A stretch of DNA of 48,131 bases from Chloroflexota bacterium (GCA_028875655.1 JAPPCX010000049.1:1-48131), one strand, 5' to 3'. Positions 32,024 to 40,807 are shown, counted from the stretch's first letter. Notes: generated from the letters alone by a model not told the origin. Numbers and translations: made by a program.

Positions 32024-33033
32024 CTCGCCAGCAGTTCCTTCAGCTGCGCGTCGATAAACGCCGTGTCCGCCGGGTTGCGACCCGGCCCGCCGCCAGTGTG
32101 TCCCCAGATGGTGGGGATAACGCGCAGTTCGGCGTTGGGCATCATGGACACCTCGATGCGATTGTCCTCGGGCGGGAAATACTGGTCGGTTTCGGACGGC
32201 ATCACGAAGGCCTTGGCCTTGATTGACCCCAGGGCCTTGTCGAAATCGCCGCCGTACAGCGGGTTGTCGCTGATGTCCCCGGCCTGCCACGTCGCCACCA
32301 TGGCCAGGATGTTGTTGGCGTCATTTTGCAGGTAGCGGCCCTCCCACGACGTGATCAGGTAGTCCTCCAGCGACGAGTGCCCCAGGTCCAGGTACACCCG
32401 CTCCCGGTAGAACGCCTGCGACGGCGCCCAGCCCGCGTACACCCGCGCCATTGCCCGCAGGCCCTTTTCCGGTTGCGCGTCATACCAGCCGCCTTGGAAA
32501 GCGTCGTCGGCGCACAGCGCGGCCTTGACCCCCTCCAGGAACACGAAATTGTGCCGCGCCGTCCGCGCCGACCCGCACCACGGCGCAATGCGTTCCACCA
32601 TGTCGGGATACAGCGCGCCCCAGTGGAACGACTGCTGCGCTCCCATGGAGAACCCGCACACCAGCGCGATCCGCTCGATGCCGAACTCCTCGGCCACCAG
32701 CCGGCGCTGGAAGCCGATGTTGTCGTAGTAGGTAACCTTGGGGAACCGTGCCCTGCCGTAGGGCGATGGCGTGTTGCTGGGCGATGACGACAGCCCGTTG
32801 CCGAACAGGTTGGGGATGATGATGAAGTACCGGGTCGGGTCCAGCGCCATCCCCGGGCCGATCATGGGCTCATTGGACGGGTGCTGCGAGCCGAAGAACG
32901 TGGGGAACACGATGACGTTGTCCTTGCGCGCGTTGAGTTCTCCGTAGGTCTGGTAGGCCAGCCGCGCGCCGCGCAACCGCAGGCCGCATTGCAGGTCAAC
33001 GTCGCCCAGTTCAAAAATCTTGTGGTCTGTCAT
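32020..33033 (-). CDS. MetX-like alpha/beta hydrolase (homoserine O-acyltransferase family)
   Basis: 337 residue alpha/beta-hydrolase-fold protein close to homoserine O-acetyltransferases. N-terminal GDVDLQCGLRLRGARLAYQTYGELN is typical of MetX; the nucleophile elbow is CGFSMGAQQS (S129), the charge-relay Asp lies in PSETDQYFPP and the His in IWGHTGGGPG. MetX proper has GFSMGGMQ, so this may acylate or hydrolyse another small substrate. It lies downstream of nothing obvious on its strand and converges on the CMD-like gene. The start is ATG 33033. Confidence 0.75.
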   Translation of the reverse strand: MTDHKIFELGDVDLQCGLRLRGARLAYQTYGELNARKDNVIVFPTFFGSQHPSNEPMIGPGMALDPTRYFIIIPNLFGNGLSSSPSNTPSPYGRARFPKVTYYDNIGFQRRLVAEEFGIERIALVCGFSMGAQQSFHWGALYPDMVERIAPWCGSARTARHNFVFLEGVKAALCADDAFQGGWYDAQPEKGLRAMARVYAGWAPSQAFYRERVYLDLGHSSLEDYLITSWEGRYLQNDANNILAMVATWQAGDISDNPLYGGDFDKALGSIKAKAFVMPSETDQYFPPEDNRIEVSMMPNAELRVIPTIWGHTGGGPGRNPADTAFIDAQLKELLAS

Positions 33034-33075
33034 ATATCCGCCTCTTTAGGGTCAAATACTCGTGCATACGCAGTT

Positions 33076-33104
33076 TGTCATTGCGAGCAAAGCGTGGCAA
33101 TCTC
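33076..33104. repeat. REP-like repeat, TGTCATTGCGAGC family
   Basis: TGTCATTGCGAGCAAAGCGT followed by GGCAATCTC. It is the inverted version of the repeats at 61-90 and 42159-42188. It fills the gap between the divergent MetX-like and aldo/keto reductase genes. Confidence 0.75.
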
Positions 33105-33185
33105 GTGAGGGGTTGAATACCGTCGCCAAAACCAATAGTCTGCTGCCAAGTCTAACAGCCTGCCCGAGGGAGAGCACAGCTAGTC

Positions 33186-34157
33186 ATGGAATACGCGCGA
33201 CTGGGCCGCACCGGCCTGACCGTATCCCGCGCCGGGTTCGGCGGCGGCGGCATTGGGCAGGTTTGGGGCCAAACCACTGAACGGGAAGCCATTGCCTCCG
33301 TCCATCGCGCCCTCGATCTGGGCATCACGTTCTTCGACGTGGCCCCGGCTTACGGGGACGGCAAGGCCGAGGAGGCGTTGGGCAAGGCGCTGGAGGGCCG
33401 CGCCGAATCCGTCGTTGTCGCTACCAAGGTGCGGTTGGGAGCCGATGAGATGGACGATGTTTCCGGCGCAGTACGTCGTTCGGTCGATACCAGCCTGCGC
33501 CGCCTGCGACGGGATTCGGTGGACGTGCTCCACGTCCACAACCGCTTTACGGCGACCCGCGGCGAGGTTCCCAACTCGCTATCCGGCGACGACGTACTCG
33601 GCCCGGTGCTGGACGCCTACCGGGACGTTCAGCAGGCCGGCAAGACCCGGTTCATCGGCCTGTCCGCCATGGACCACCACGTACCCACCATGCGGCGCAT
33701 CCTGGAAAGCGGCGAGTACGACACCGTGCTCGCCTATTACAATCTGCTCAACCGGACGGCACAGGAACCGCGGCCGCCCGGCGCGACCCTGTTCGACAAC
33801 GGCCAGATCATCCCCCTGGCGAAGAGCCACGACATGGGCGTCATAGGCATTCGTTCCCACGCCGCCGGCGCGCTGACCGACGCCCTGGACCGCGCACCTC
33901 GTCCCGGCGATAACCTGATGCAGAAGGACCTCGCCAGCGCGGCCAAGCTGGGCTTCCTGCTGGACGGACCGATCCGCACAATGTCCCAGGCGGCAATGGT
34001 TTTCTGCCTGATGAATCCCGACATTCACACCACCGTCCCCGGCGTCAAGAACGTGGCGGAGGCCGAGGAGACCGCCGGTTGCGTGGATTTGCCGCCGATA
34101 CCTGCCGAACACCTGGCGCGGTTGCAGGAGTTGTACCAGAACGACTTTAGGGATTAG
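33186..34157 (+). CDS. Aldo/keto reductase
   Basis: NADPH-dependent oxidoreductase of the AKR superfamily, 323 residues, (beta/alpha)8 barrel. The catalytic tetrad is present: D51 and Y56 in FDVAPAYGDG, K81 in VVATKV and H117 in VLHVHN. The N terminus RLGRTGLTVSRAGFGGGGIG is typical of the YajO/L-fucose or pyridoxal reductase-like groups. It reduces or oxidises a carbonyl compound of unknown identity. The start is ATG 33186 with GGGAGAG a few bases upstream. A small coiled-coil membrane protein gene follows after 89 bp. Confidence 0.88.
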   Translation: MEYARLGRTGLTVSRAGFGGGGIGQVWGQTTEREAIASVHRALDLGITFFDVAPAYGDGKAEEALGKALEGRAESVVVATKVRLGADEMDDVSGAVRRSVDTSLRRLRRDSVDVLHVHNRFTATRGEVPNSLSGDDVLGPVLDAYRDVQQAGKTRFIGLSAMDHHVPTMRRILESGEYDTVLAYYNLLNRTAQEPRPPGATLFDNGQIIPLAKSHDMGVIGIRSHAAGALTDALDRAPRPGDNLMQKDLASAAKLGFLLDGPIRTMSQAAMVFCLMNPDIHTTVPGVKNVAEAEETAGCVDLPPIPAEHLARLQELYQNDFRD

Positions 34158-34246
34158 AGATCCCGCTCGCCTGGAGTCTTTCGGTTTCGGGCGGCGGTTG
34201 CGTATGGCCTGCCTGCGATGTACCCTGTGCCACCGGAGAGGATGCT

Positions 34247-34543
34247 ATGGACACTGTACTGATACTCACCGGGGCTGGGGTTATCGTCGCTGCCGTCGGC
34301 GTGGCCGCCACCGTGGTTATCTGGGTGCTCAAAGGCGTCTTCAATTTGGGCGGTCTGCACACTAAAGTTGATGCCTTGACCGAGCGGGTTGATGATCTGT
34401 CCAAGAAAGTTGATGATCTGGCTGAAGGCCAGCGGGCATTGCAGGCCGACTTGCATCGGGCGATCAATATGCTGACTGCCTTGGCCAATCATCGGCACGA
34501 TGTGGACGGCAACACCGTGTTTAACGTACCGCCCAACCCCTGA
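34247..34543 (+). CDS. Small membrane protein with coiled coil and NHRHD tail (second copy)
   Basis: 98 residues, paralogous in layout to the protein at 29826-30095: a membrane helix (GAGVIVAAVGVAATVVIWVL), heptads (VDALTERVDDLSKKVDDLAEG) and the same tail ALANHRHDVDGNTVFNVPPN. The rest of the sequence shares little identity, so the tail must be under selection. The start is ATG 34247 preceded by GGAGAGG. No cation channel gene is next to it; it lies between an aldo/keto reductase and MFS genes. Function unknown. Confidence 0.65.
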   Translation: MDTVLILTGAGVIVAAVGVAATVVIWVLKGVFNLGGLHTKVDALTERVDDLSKKVDDLAEGQRALQADLHRAINMLTALANHRHDVDGNTVFNVPPNP

Positions 34544-34568
34544 TAGATATCGGGTCGCTTCCAAAAGC

Positions 34569-34590
34569 ATGGGGGCGGCACACGCCCCAT
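34569..34590 (+). promoter_or_regulatory. Leader hairpin ahead of the tandem MFS genes
   Basis: ATGGGGGCG and CGCCCCAT flank a 5 nt loop and form an eight-pair stem with one bulged G, ending 17 bp before the first MFS start (34608). It could cover or expose the ribosome site (AAGGCGGCG). No U-run follows, so it is not a terminator. Confidence 0.35.
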
Positions 34591-34607
34591 AAGGCGGCGT
34601 CCTTTTG

Positions 34608-35900
34608 ATGCGAATCCGCAGCGTTCCGGTCCTGGTCGTATTGCAGGACCGGAACTTTCAGTTCCTGTGGGCGGCCCGGTGGATTCACGAAATCTCCCGG
34701 CGGATGGAACTGATTGTCCTGGGCTACCTGATCCTGGAACTCACCGGCTCGGCGTTCGCGGTAGGCTTGATCTCGGTATTCCTCAACGGGCCGCGCCCGC
34801 CGCTGGCCCTGGTGGCGGGGATGCTGGCCGACCGCCTGGACCGTTGGCGCATCCTCGTCGGCATGCACACCGTTTACCTGTTCATCGCCGCCGGCCTCCT
34901 CGTGCTCCTGATCTACCAACTGGTCGAGCCCTGGCACGTTTTCCTGGCCATCCTGTTGCAGGGAACCGCCAAGGTGCTGGACGACCCCACCCGCCGGGCG
35001 GCGCTGTTTGACCTCGCCGGACAGGACCGCATCGCCCATGCCATGTCACTGGAGACCATCACCAACAACGGCGGCAAGATCATCGGGCCCATGATTGGCG
35101 GGTTCATGGTCCAGTTCTACGGTTTCACCGGAGCGTTTATCGTATTGGTGGCGCTGGACCTGGTCGCCGTCTTCCTCATATTCAAAATGCGCCTTCCCGA
35201 AGGTTCCGCCCAGATGGTCAGAGACACCGCTTTCTGGTCGGGCATCAAATCGGGGATCGGCCATTCCTTCTCCAACAAGTTCGTGCTGGGTGTCCTGACC
35301 ATATCGCTGGTGATGAACGGCATGATCCTGCCGCTGCAATACTTCATCCCCGTGGTCGCGACCGACGTTTTGAAGGTGGGTCCGGCCCTGGGCGGGATCC
35401 TTGGGGCCGCGGACGGCATCGGCGCGTTCGTCGGCGCCATCATCATCGGCGGACGTTCGAGATACACGTTCCACGGGCGATACTTCGTCATCGGCGCGCT
35501 GGTCGTGGGCATCGGCGTCGCGGTGGTCGCGTGGTCGCCCTGGTTCGCCGTGTCCTTCCTGGTACTGCTGTGCGCCGGCATGGGCCAATCGGGATTCAGC
35601 GTCATGCAGAGCACAATCCTGTTGCTGTCCTCGCCGGCCGAAATGCGGGGCCGCATCATGGGTTCGCAGGGCTTGGTGAACGGCCTGGGCCATTTGATTG
35701 GCGGCGTGGAAATCGGCGCCATCGCGCAGGCGTTCACCATCTCACTCGCCATCGGCATCAACGCCGGCGTCGGCATCCTGTTCATGCTCCCGGTGATTCT
35801 GCTCACCCCGCTGGTATGGCGTCCCGTGGAGGCGTACCGTCACCCAGAGGCCGGCAACTCCGCGCGCGACGGCACGGATTCTGAGGCGGCAGATCCCTAA
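34608..35900 (+). CDS. MFS transporter, tandem copy 1
   Basis: Twelve-helix major facilitator superfamily protein of 430 residues, of the enterobactin exporter-like/MFS_3 group, probably an exporter. The signature loop after helix 2 is LADRLDRWR; conserved ILLQGTAKVLDDPTRRAALFDLAGQDRIAHAMSLE and IIGPMIGGF follow. The start is taken as ATG 34608 (a TTG directly before it is in frame). Its stop TAA shares an A with the ATG of the next gene (TAATG), and the two proteins are about 80 percent alike, so they arose by recent tandem duplication. The transported substrate is unknown. Confidence 0.85.
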   Translation: MRIRSVPVLVVLQDRNFQFLWAARWIHEISRRMELIVLGYLILELTGSAFAVGLISVFLNGPRPPLALVAGMLADRLDRWRILVGMHTVYLFIAAGLLVLLIYQLVEPWHVFLAILLQGTAKVLDDPTRRAALFDLAGQDRIAHAMSLETITNNGGKIIGPMIGGFMVQFYGFTGAFIVLVALDLVAVFLIFKMRLPEGSAQMVRDTAFWSGIKSGIGHSFSNKFVLGVLTISLVMNGMILPLQYFIPVVATDVLKVGPALGGILGAADGIGAFVGAIIIGGRSRYTFHGRYFVIGALVVGIGVAVVAWSPWFAVSFLVLLCAGMGQSGFSVMQSTILLLSSPAEMRGRIMGSQGLVNGLGHLIGGVEIGAIAQAFTISLAIGINAGVGILFMLPVILLTPLVWRPVEAYRHPEAGNSARDGTDSEAADP

Positions 35901-37153
35901 TGCGTATCAGCAACATTCCGGTGCTGGTAATCCTCCAGGACCGGAATTTCCAGTATCTGTGGGCGGCCCGGTGGATCCACGAGATCTCCCGGCGCATGGA
36001 ACTGCTGGTGTTGGGCTATCTCATCTTGGAGCTTACCGGCTCGGCCTTCGCGGTGGGCTTGATCTCGGTGTTCCTCAACGGCCCGCGTCCGCCGCTATCG
36101 CTGGTGGCGGGGATGCTGGCCGACCGCCTGGACCGCTGGCGCATCATGGTGGGGACGCACGTCTTCTACCTGCTGATCGCTGCATTCCTGCTGGCGCTGT
36201 TGTTTCTGCAATGGGTGGAGCCCTGGCACGTTTTCCTCGCCATCCTGTTGCAGGGCACTGCCAAGGTGCTGGACGATCCCACCCGCCGCGCGGCGCTGTT
36301 CGACATCGCCGGCCAGGACCGCATCACCCACGCCATGTCGCTGGAGATGCTCACCAACAACGGCGGCAAAATCATCGGCCCGATCATCGGCGGCTTCATG
36401 GTGCAGTTCTACGGATTTACCGGCGCGTTCATCGTCCTGGTGGTCCTCGACGTCCTGGCCGCTTTCCTCATATTCAAAATGCGCCTCCCCGAAGGCTCCG
36501 CCCGGATGGTCAGGGATACCGCTTTCCTCCAGGGCATCAAATCAGGAATCGGACACTCATTCTCAAACAAGTTCGTGCTGGGCGTGTTGGCCGTATCGTT
36601 GATCATGAACGGGATGGTGTTTCCCCTGCAATACTTCATCCCCGTGGTGGCCACTGACGTTTTGAAAGTAGGTCCGGCCCTCGGCGGCATACTGGCCGCT
36701 GCTGAAGGAATCGGCTCATTCCTGGGAGCCATCGTGCTTGCTGGACGAACCAGGTTCACGTACCACGGCAGGTACTTCATATTTGGCGCCCTCATCGTCG
36801 CCGTCGGCGTGGTCATTGTCGCGTGGTCGCCCTGGTTCGTCGTGTCCTTCCTGGTGCTCTTGACCGCCGGCATGGGCCAATCGGGGTTCAGCGTCATGCA
36901 GAGTTCCATCCTGCTGCTCTGCTCACCGCCCGAAATGCGCGGCCGCATCATGGGCTCCCAGGGGTTGGTGAACGGCGTGGGACACGTGGTCGGCGGCGTC
37001 GAAGTCGGCGCCATCGCCCAGGCGTTCAGCATTTCCATCGCCATCGGAGTCAACGCCGGCGTCGGCATCCTGTTCATGCTGCCCGTGATCATATGGACGC
37101 CACTGGTCTGGCGGGCGGTCGAGGCTTACCGCCGCCCGGAGGCGAGCGTGTAG
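35900..37153 (+). CDS. MFS transporter, tandem copy 2
   Basis: 417 residue paralog of the preceding protein, with the same NFQYLWAARWIHEISRRMEL N terminus, LADRLDRWR, and matching helices throughout. The differences are concentrated in helix 3 to loop 3 (FLLALLFLQWVEPW versus LLVLLIYQLVEPW) and in the C-terminal tail. It starts with ATG overlapping the previous stop by one base, so translation is coupled. A pair of such close copies could act as a heterodimer or extend substrate range; the sequence does not decide this. Confidence 0.85.
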   Translation: MRISNIPVLVILQDRNFQYLWAARWIHEISRRMELLVLGYLILELTGSAFAVGLISVFLNGPRPPLSLVAGMLADRLDRWRIMVGTHVFYLLIAAFLLALLFLQWVEPWHVFLAILLQGTAKVLDDPTRRAALFDIAGQDRITHAMSLEMLTNNGGKIIGPIIGGFMVQFYGFTGAFIVLVVLDVLAAFLIFKMRLPEGSARMVRDTAFLQGIKSGIGHSFSNKFVLGVLAVSLIMNGMVFPLQYFIPVVATDVLKVGPALGGILAAAEGIGSFLGAIVLAGRTRFTYHGRYFIFGALIVAVGVVIVAWSPWFVVSFLVLLTAGMGQSGFSVMQSSILLLCSPPEMRGRIMGSQGLVNGVGHVVGGVEVGAIAQAFSISIAIGVNAGVGILFMLPVIIWTPLVWRAVEAYRRPEASV

Positions 37154-37272
37154 GGCGCGGGCTGAAATGCGACGGAGCTTACCCCAGCCTGCGCCCACTA
37201 TCGGGTATAATCCGATCCACGGTCGCTTTCGGCCGGCAATGGGCTGAACTTGCCAACCATTTGAGGTTCCCC

Positions 37273-38079
37273 ATGACCACCACTAAACCCACCCCTATCG
37301 CTACCACGCCGCCAACCGGGCCCGAGTTTCGCCTGCCCGACCCGCCGGAGGACCACGAAAGCAAAGTGACCAGTTTCTTACACCTGGCCGCCAACGGCAA
37401 CGCGCACCACCTGGCCATGCACCTGGGCAACCTGGATACCACCCTGGTGGGCGGGGAACGCTACGTAGTGACGCGCACCACCCGCAACATGGCCGGCAGC
37501 CATTATCCCGATTTGGTGGTGGCCTTTGACGTGAACCCGGCAGCCTACCACGCCAGAAACGGGTACGTCATCGAGGAACAGGGGAAACCGCCGGATTTCG
37601 TCCTGGAAATAGCGTCGCCCAGTACCGGTCACACAGACGTGGACGAGAAGCCGGCCAACTACGCAGCCCAGGGCATTGGGGAGTACTGGACCTTCGACGC
37701 AACCGGTGAATACCACGGCGTGCGCCTGGCGGGATACCGGCTGGTGGCAGGGACGTACGTCGCAATCGACATTGAAGAGTTGCCGGACGGCGGTTTGCAG
37801 GGTTACAGCCCAACGCTGAACCTGAACCTGCGCTGGGAGCTGGAGCAGTTGGTGTTTTACGACCCGGCGTCCGACCAGCCCATCGCAACCTTCAACAGCG
37901 AACGCGCACGCGCCGATACCGCCGAAGCACGCGCCGATAACGCCGAAGCACGCGCCGATAACGCCGAAGCACGCGCCGATAACGCTGAATCCCGCGCTGC
38001 CGCCGCCGAAGCCCGCGCTGTCACCGCCGAAGCCCGCATCCGCGAGTTGCAAGACAAATTGCGGCGGCGCAACGACTAA
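37273..38079 (+). CDS. Uma2-family protein with tandem-repeat coiled coil
   Basis: 268 residue paralog of the protein at 1551-2270. The Uma2 core reads SHYPDLVVAFD, PPDFVLEIASPSTGH, a Lys in EKPANYAAQGIGEYWTFD, giving the acidic/acidic/Lys set of the PD-(D/E)XK fold. From about residue 210 a heptad array of A-R-A-D-N-A-E units runs to residue 255, encoded by six 21 bp DNA repeats (37906-38031). It then ends IRELQDKLRRRND. The start is ATG 37273 behind GAGG, and a perfect TATAAT lies at 37206-37211 with no good -35. The GGT-like gene follows 12 bp downstream. The role is unknown. Confidence 0.82.
   Translation: MTTTKPTPIATTPPTGPEFRLPDPPEDHESKVTSFLHLAANGNAHHLAMHLGNLDTTLVGGERYVVTRTTRNMAGSHYPDLVVAFDVNPAAYHARNGYVIEEQGKPPDFVLEIASPSTGHTDVDEKPANYAAQGIGEYWTFDATGEYHGVRLAGYRLVAGTYVAIDIEELPDGGLQGYSPTLNLNLRWELEQLVFYDPASDQPIATFNSERARADTAEARADNAEARADNAEARADNAESRAAAAEARAVTAEARIRELQDKLRRRND
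37906..38031 (+). repeat. Six 21 bp tandem repeats encoding a coiled coil
   Basis: Unit GCACGCGCCGATAACGCCGA plus A, repeated at 37906, 37927, 37948 and 37969 nearly identically and at 37990 and 38011 with more changes. Each encodes one heptad (A-R-A-D-N-A-E), so unit number can change without breaking the frame. Confidence 0.9.
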
Positions 38080-38091
38080 CCAGGAGCAGAT

Positions 38092-39897
38092 ATGGTTATC
38101 CAGCAGACTGTCCACAATCTCGAACAGGGCGACGTTGCTCTACCCGAAACCGGCCGCCCGGTGGTCCGCTCCAACGAGGGCGTCATTTCGTCGGGCCACT
38201 ACCTCACGTCAATGGCCGGCATGAAGATGCTCATGGCCGGCGGCAACGCCTTCGACGCCATGGTCGCGGCCAGCCTGGCCGCCGCCGTGGTGGAACCCAT
38301 CGCGTCCTACTCGCTGCTCGCCGAGGGCGTGTTCATGCTCTACGACTCGGACAGCGGCGACCTCACGTCGCTCAACGGACAGGGGGGCGCGCCCGGCGCG
38401 GCCACGCCTGAGTTCTACCGTTCCCGAGGACATGAGCGTATCCCCACCGGCCCGGGCCTGGACGCTCCGCTGTCCTTCACCCAGCCGGGCATCGTTGACG
38501 CCTTCACCGCAATGCTGGAACGCTACGGCAGCCTTTCCTTTGCCGAAGTCGTCGCCCCGGCCATCAGCTACGCCGAGGACGGCATTCCCCACTACGAGTA
38601 CATGCTGGAACGCCTGAAGTCCAGTACCGGCCAGGAACAGTTCGATAACTTCCCACCCGGCGGCTGGGACGTGTTCTACGACGACCGGCAGGTTCCGGCT
38701 CCCGGCGCGCTGATGGTGCAGCCGGGCCTCGCCAACACCCTCAAAACCATGCGCGACGCATCCCTGGCCGAATCCGGCTCCCGCAGCGCCAGCCTCCAGG
38801 CCGCCCGAGATGCCTTCTACTGCGGCCCCATCGCCAGGCAGTTCGTCGAATCCACGAAGGCCGTCGGCGGTATCTTCACCATGGACGACCTCGCCAACTA
38901 CCACAGCAAGTTTGCCGAACCCGTCACCACCACGTTCAACGGCCACCAGGTCTGGGGACAGGACACCTGGACCCAGGGCCCAATGCTGATGCAGGCCCTG
39001 AACATCCTGGAGAACTTCGACCTCCGCGCTATGGGACACAACAGCCCCGCCTACATCCACACCGTGGCGGAAACGCTCAAGCTGTGCTTCGGCGACCGCG
39101 AGGCGTTCTACGGCGATCCCGACTTCGCCACCGTTCCAATCGACGGCCTGCTCTCCAAAGAGTATGCCGCCGAGCGTGCCCAGCTCATAGATCCAGAGGG
39201 CGCGTATCCCGCGCAGCCCCAGCCGGGCGACCCGTGGAAATACTCCAAGCTCAGCGGCAAGACCGCTCCTCAGGTCATGGCGGAACCCATCTACACCGGC
39301 CCCGACTCATCGGCCGATGACGGCACGACCCACGTTTCCGTCCTGGACAAGCGCGGCAACCTGGTGTGCGGCACCATCAGCGGCGGCTCCTTCTCCAAGT
39401 CGGTGTTCTTCCCCGAGCTTGGCGCCTGCCCCAGCACCCGCATCGAGATGTTCAACTGCGAGCCGGGCCATCCCAACGTCGTGGAACCGGGCAAGCGTCC
39501 GCGCACCACGCTGGTCAACTACATCGTCGCCGAAGACGGCCAGCCCGTCATGACCGTCGGCTGCCCCGGCGGCGACAACCAGGTGCAGGGCAACCTCCAG
39601 CTCATCCTGAACTCGCTGGTCTTCGGCATGGACCCGCAGCAGGCTGTTGAGGCTCCACGCTTCGCCACCGCCAGCAACGTCAACTCCTTCTACCCCCACG
39701 TCTATTACCTCGGACAGCTCGACCTTGAGGACGGCATACCGGAACGCACCGCCGACGCCCTGCGCGCTTTCGGACACAAAATCTACCGCACTGCCAACTG
39801 CGGCCTCGGCGCAACCGTATCGGCCCGCGACCCCAAGACCCGTTCCCTCAGCACCGGCGCCGACCCCCGCCGCGCCTGCTACGCCCTGGCCCTCTAG
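38092..39897 (+). CDS. Gamma-glutamyltransferase-like Ntn hydrolase
   Basis: 601 residue member of the GGT family, self-cleaving N-terminal-nucleophile hydrolase. The cleavage site is DDGTTHVSVLDKRGN, so T412 would be the new N terminus and nucleophile, yielding chains of about 411 and 190 residues. MAGGNAFDAMVAASLAAAVVEP and VGCPGGDNQVQGNLQ correspond to conserved GGT blocks. There is no signal peptide, in contrast to periplasmic GGT, so it probably works in the cytosol on gamma-glutamyl or related amide bonds. The start is ATG 38092 after AGGAGCAG, 12 bp downstream of the Uma2 gene. Confidence 0.85.
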   Translation: MVIQQTVHNLEQGDVALPETGRPVVRSNEGVISSGHYLTSMAGMKMLMAGGNAFDAMVAASLAAAVVEPIASYSLLAEGVFMLYDSDSGDLTSLNGQGGAPGAATPEFYRSRGHERIPTGPGLDAPLSFTQPGIVDAFTAMLERYGSLSFAEVVAPAISYAEDGIPHYEYMLERLKSSTGQEQFDNFPPGGWDVFYDDRQVPAPGALMVQPGLANTLKTMRDASLAESGSRSASLQAARDAFYCGPIARQFVESTKAVGGIFTMDDLANYHSKFAEPVTTTFNGHQVWGQDTWTQGPMLMQALNILENFDLRAMGHNSPAYIHTVAETLKLCFGDREAFYGDPDFATVPIDGLLSKEYAAERAQLIDPEGAYPAQPQPGDPWKYSKLSGKTAPQVMAEPIYTGPDSSADDGTTHVSVLDKRGNLVCGTISGGSFSKSVFFPELGACPSTRIEMFNCEPGHPNVVEPGKRPRTTLVNYIVAEDGQPVMTVGCPGGDNQVQGNLQLILNSLVFGMDPQQAVEAPRFATASNVNSFYPHVYYLGQLDLEDGIPERTADALRAFGHKIYRTANCGLGATVSARDPKTRSLSTGADPRRACYALAL

Positions 39898-39961
39898 CCA
39901 CAACTCTCGCGCATACGGCTCGTTATCATCGAGTCACTCATCCAGGTGGAGGAATCCAGTT

Positions 39962-40807
39962 ATGGACATCGGAGTTACCGCCCGGGCTTCCAGCAATTCG
40001 GTTGACCCGGCAGAATTGGCAAAGCGCGCCGAGGAACTGGGGTTTGAGTCGTTCTGGCTCCCCGAGCATCCCATCCTTCCCGTGCATACCACCTCCCGCT
40101 ACGGTGGCACGCCCGACGGCTCAATACCGCCCTCGATGGCCGACATTGGCGATCCGCTCATCGCCCTGTCGATGGCGGCGGCCGTCACCAGCACAATCAA
40201 GCTCGGCACCGCCATCAGCCTGGTGCCGGAGCACAACCCCCTGATGCAGGCCAAGCAGATCGCTACGCTGGACAAGTTCTCCAACGGCCGGTTCCTGTTC
40301 GGCATCGGCGCCGGCTGGTTGCAGGAAGAAACCGAGATCATGGGCGGCAACTTCCTCCGGCGCTGGGGCCAGACCCGCGAGGCCATTCTGGCCATGAAGG
40401 AACTCTGGACCAAGGACGAGGCGGAGTTTCACGGGACGTTCTTCGATTTCCCAGCAGTCAAGTGCTCACCCAAGCCGGTGCAGCAGCCGCACCCTCCGGT
40501 ATTCCTGGGCGGCTACGCGGCCAACGTATTCAAGCGCGTGGTGGCCTGGGGCGACGGCTGGATGCCCGTGCGCGTAACCGAGGAGCAGGTGCGGGCCGGC
40601 CGCGCCACCATGGACGAGTTGGCCGAAGCCGCCGGCAGAGATCCCAGCGAAATACAACTGATTGTCTCCAACGTCACCCCCGACCGCGAAGTCATCGCCG
40701 GATACGAGGCAGCCGGCGCCAACCGCGTAACGGTAGCCCTGCCACCGGACGCCGGCCTCAACGGCCTGGAAGAGCTGGAACGCCTGGCGGAGCAAGTCAT
40801 AGGCTGA
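39962..40807 (+). CDS. LLM-class F420/FMN-dependent oxidoreductase
   Basis: 281 residue TIM-barrel protein of the luciferase-like/F420-dependent group. It shows MDIGVTARASSNSVDPAELAKRAEELGFESFWLPEH, LGTAISLVPEHNPLMQAKQIATLD, NGRFLFGIGAGWLQEE, and the C-terminal DGWMPVRVTEEQV, features of the F420-type TIGR-like branch. The start is ATG 39962 after GGTGGAGGA. Its stop overlaps the next start (TGATG). It is a second LLM protein in the window and is only distantly related to that at 22738. Confidence 0.85.
   Translation: MDIGVTARASSNSVDPAELAKRAEELGFESFWLPEHPILPVHTTSRYGGTPDGSIPPSMADIGDPLIALSMAAAVTSTIKLGTAISLVPEHNPLMQAKQIATLDKFSNGRFLFGIGAGWLQEETEIMGGNFLRRWGQTREAILAMKELWTKDEAEFHGTFFDFPAVKCSPKPVQQPHPPVFLGGYAANVFKRVVAWGDGWMPVRVTEEQVRAGRATMDELAEAAGRDPSEIQLIVSNVTPDREVIAGYEAAGANRVTVALPPDAGLNGLEELERLAEQVIG

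Noticed and set aside
34569-34590. The MFS leader hairpin as a terminator for the upstream small protein gene
   Set aside because: No U-run follows the stem; the next bases are AAGGCGGCG and the start codon.
37906-38031. Tandem 21 bp repeats as a possible CRISPR array
   Set aside because: Units are contiguous without spacers, code for heptads inside a Uma2 protein, and lie in frame.
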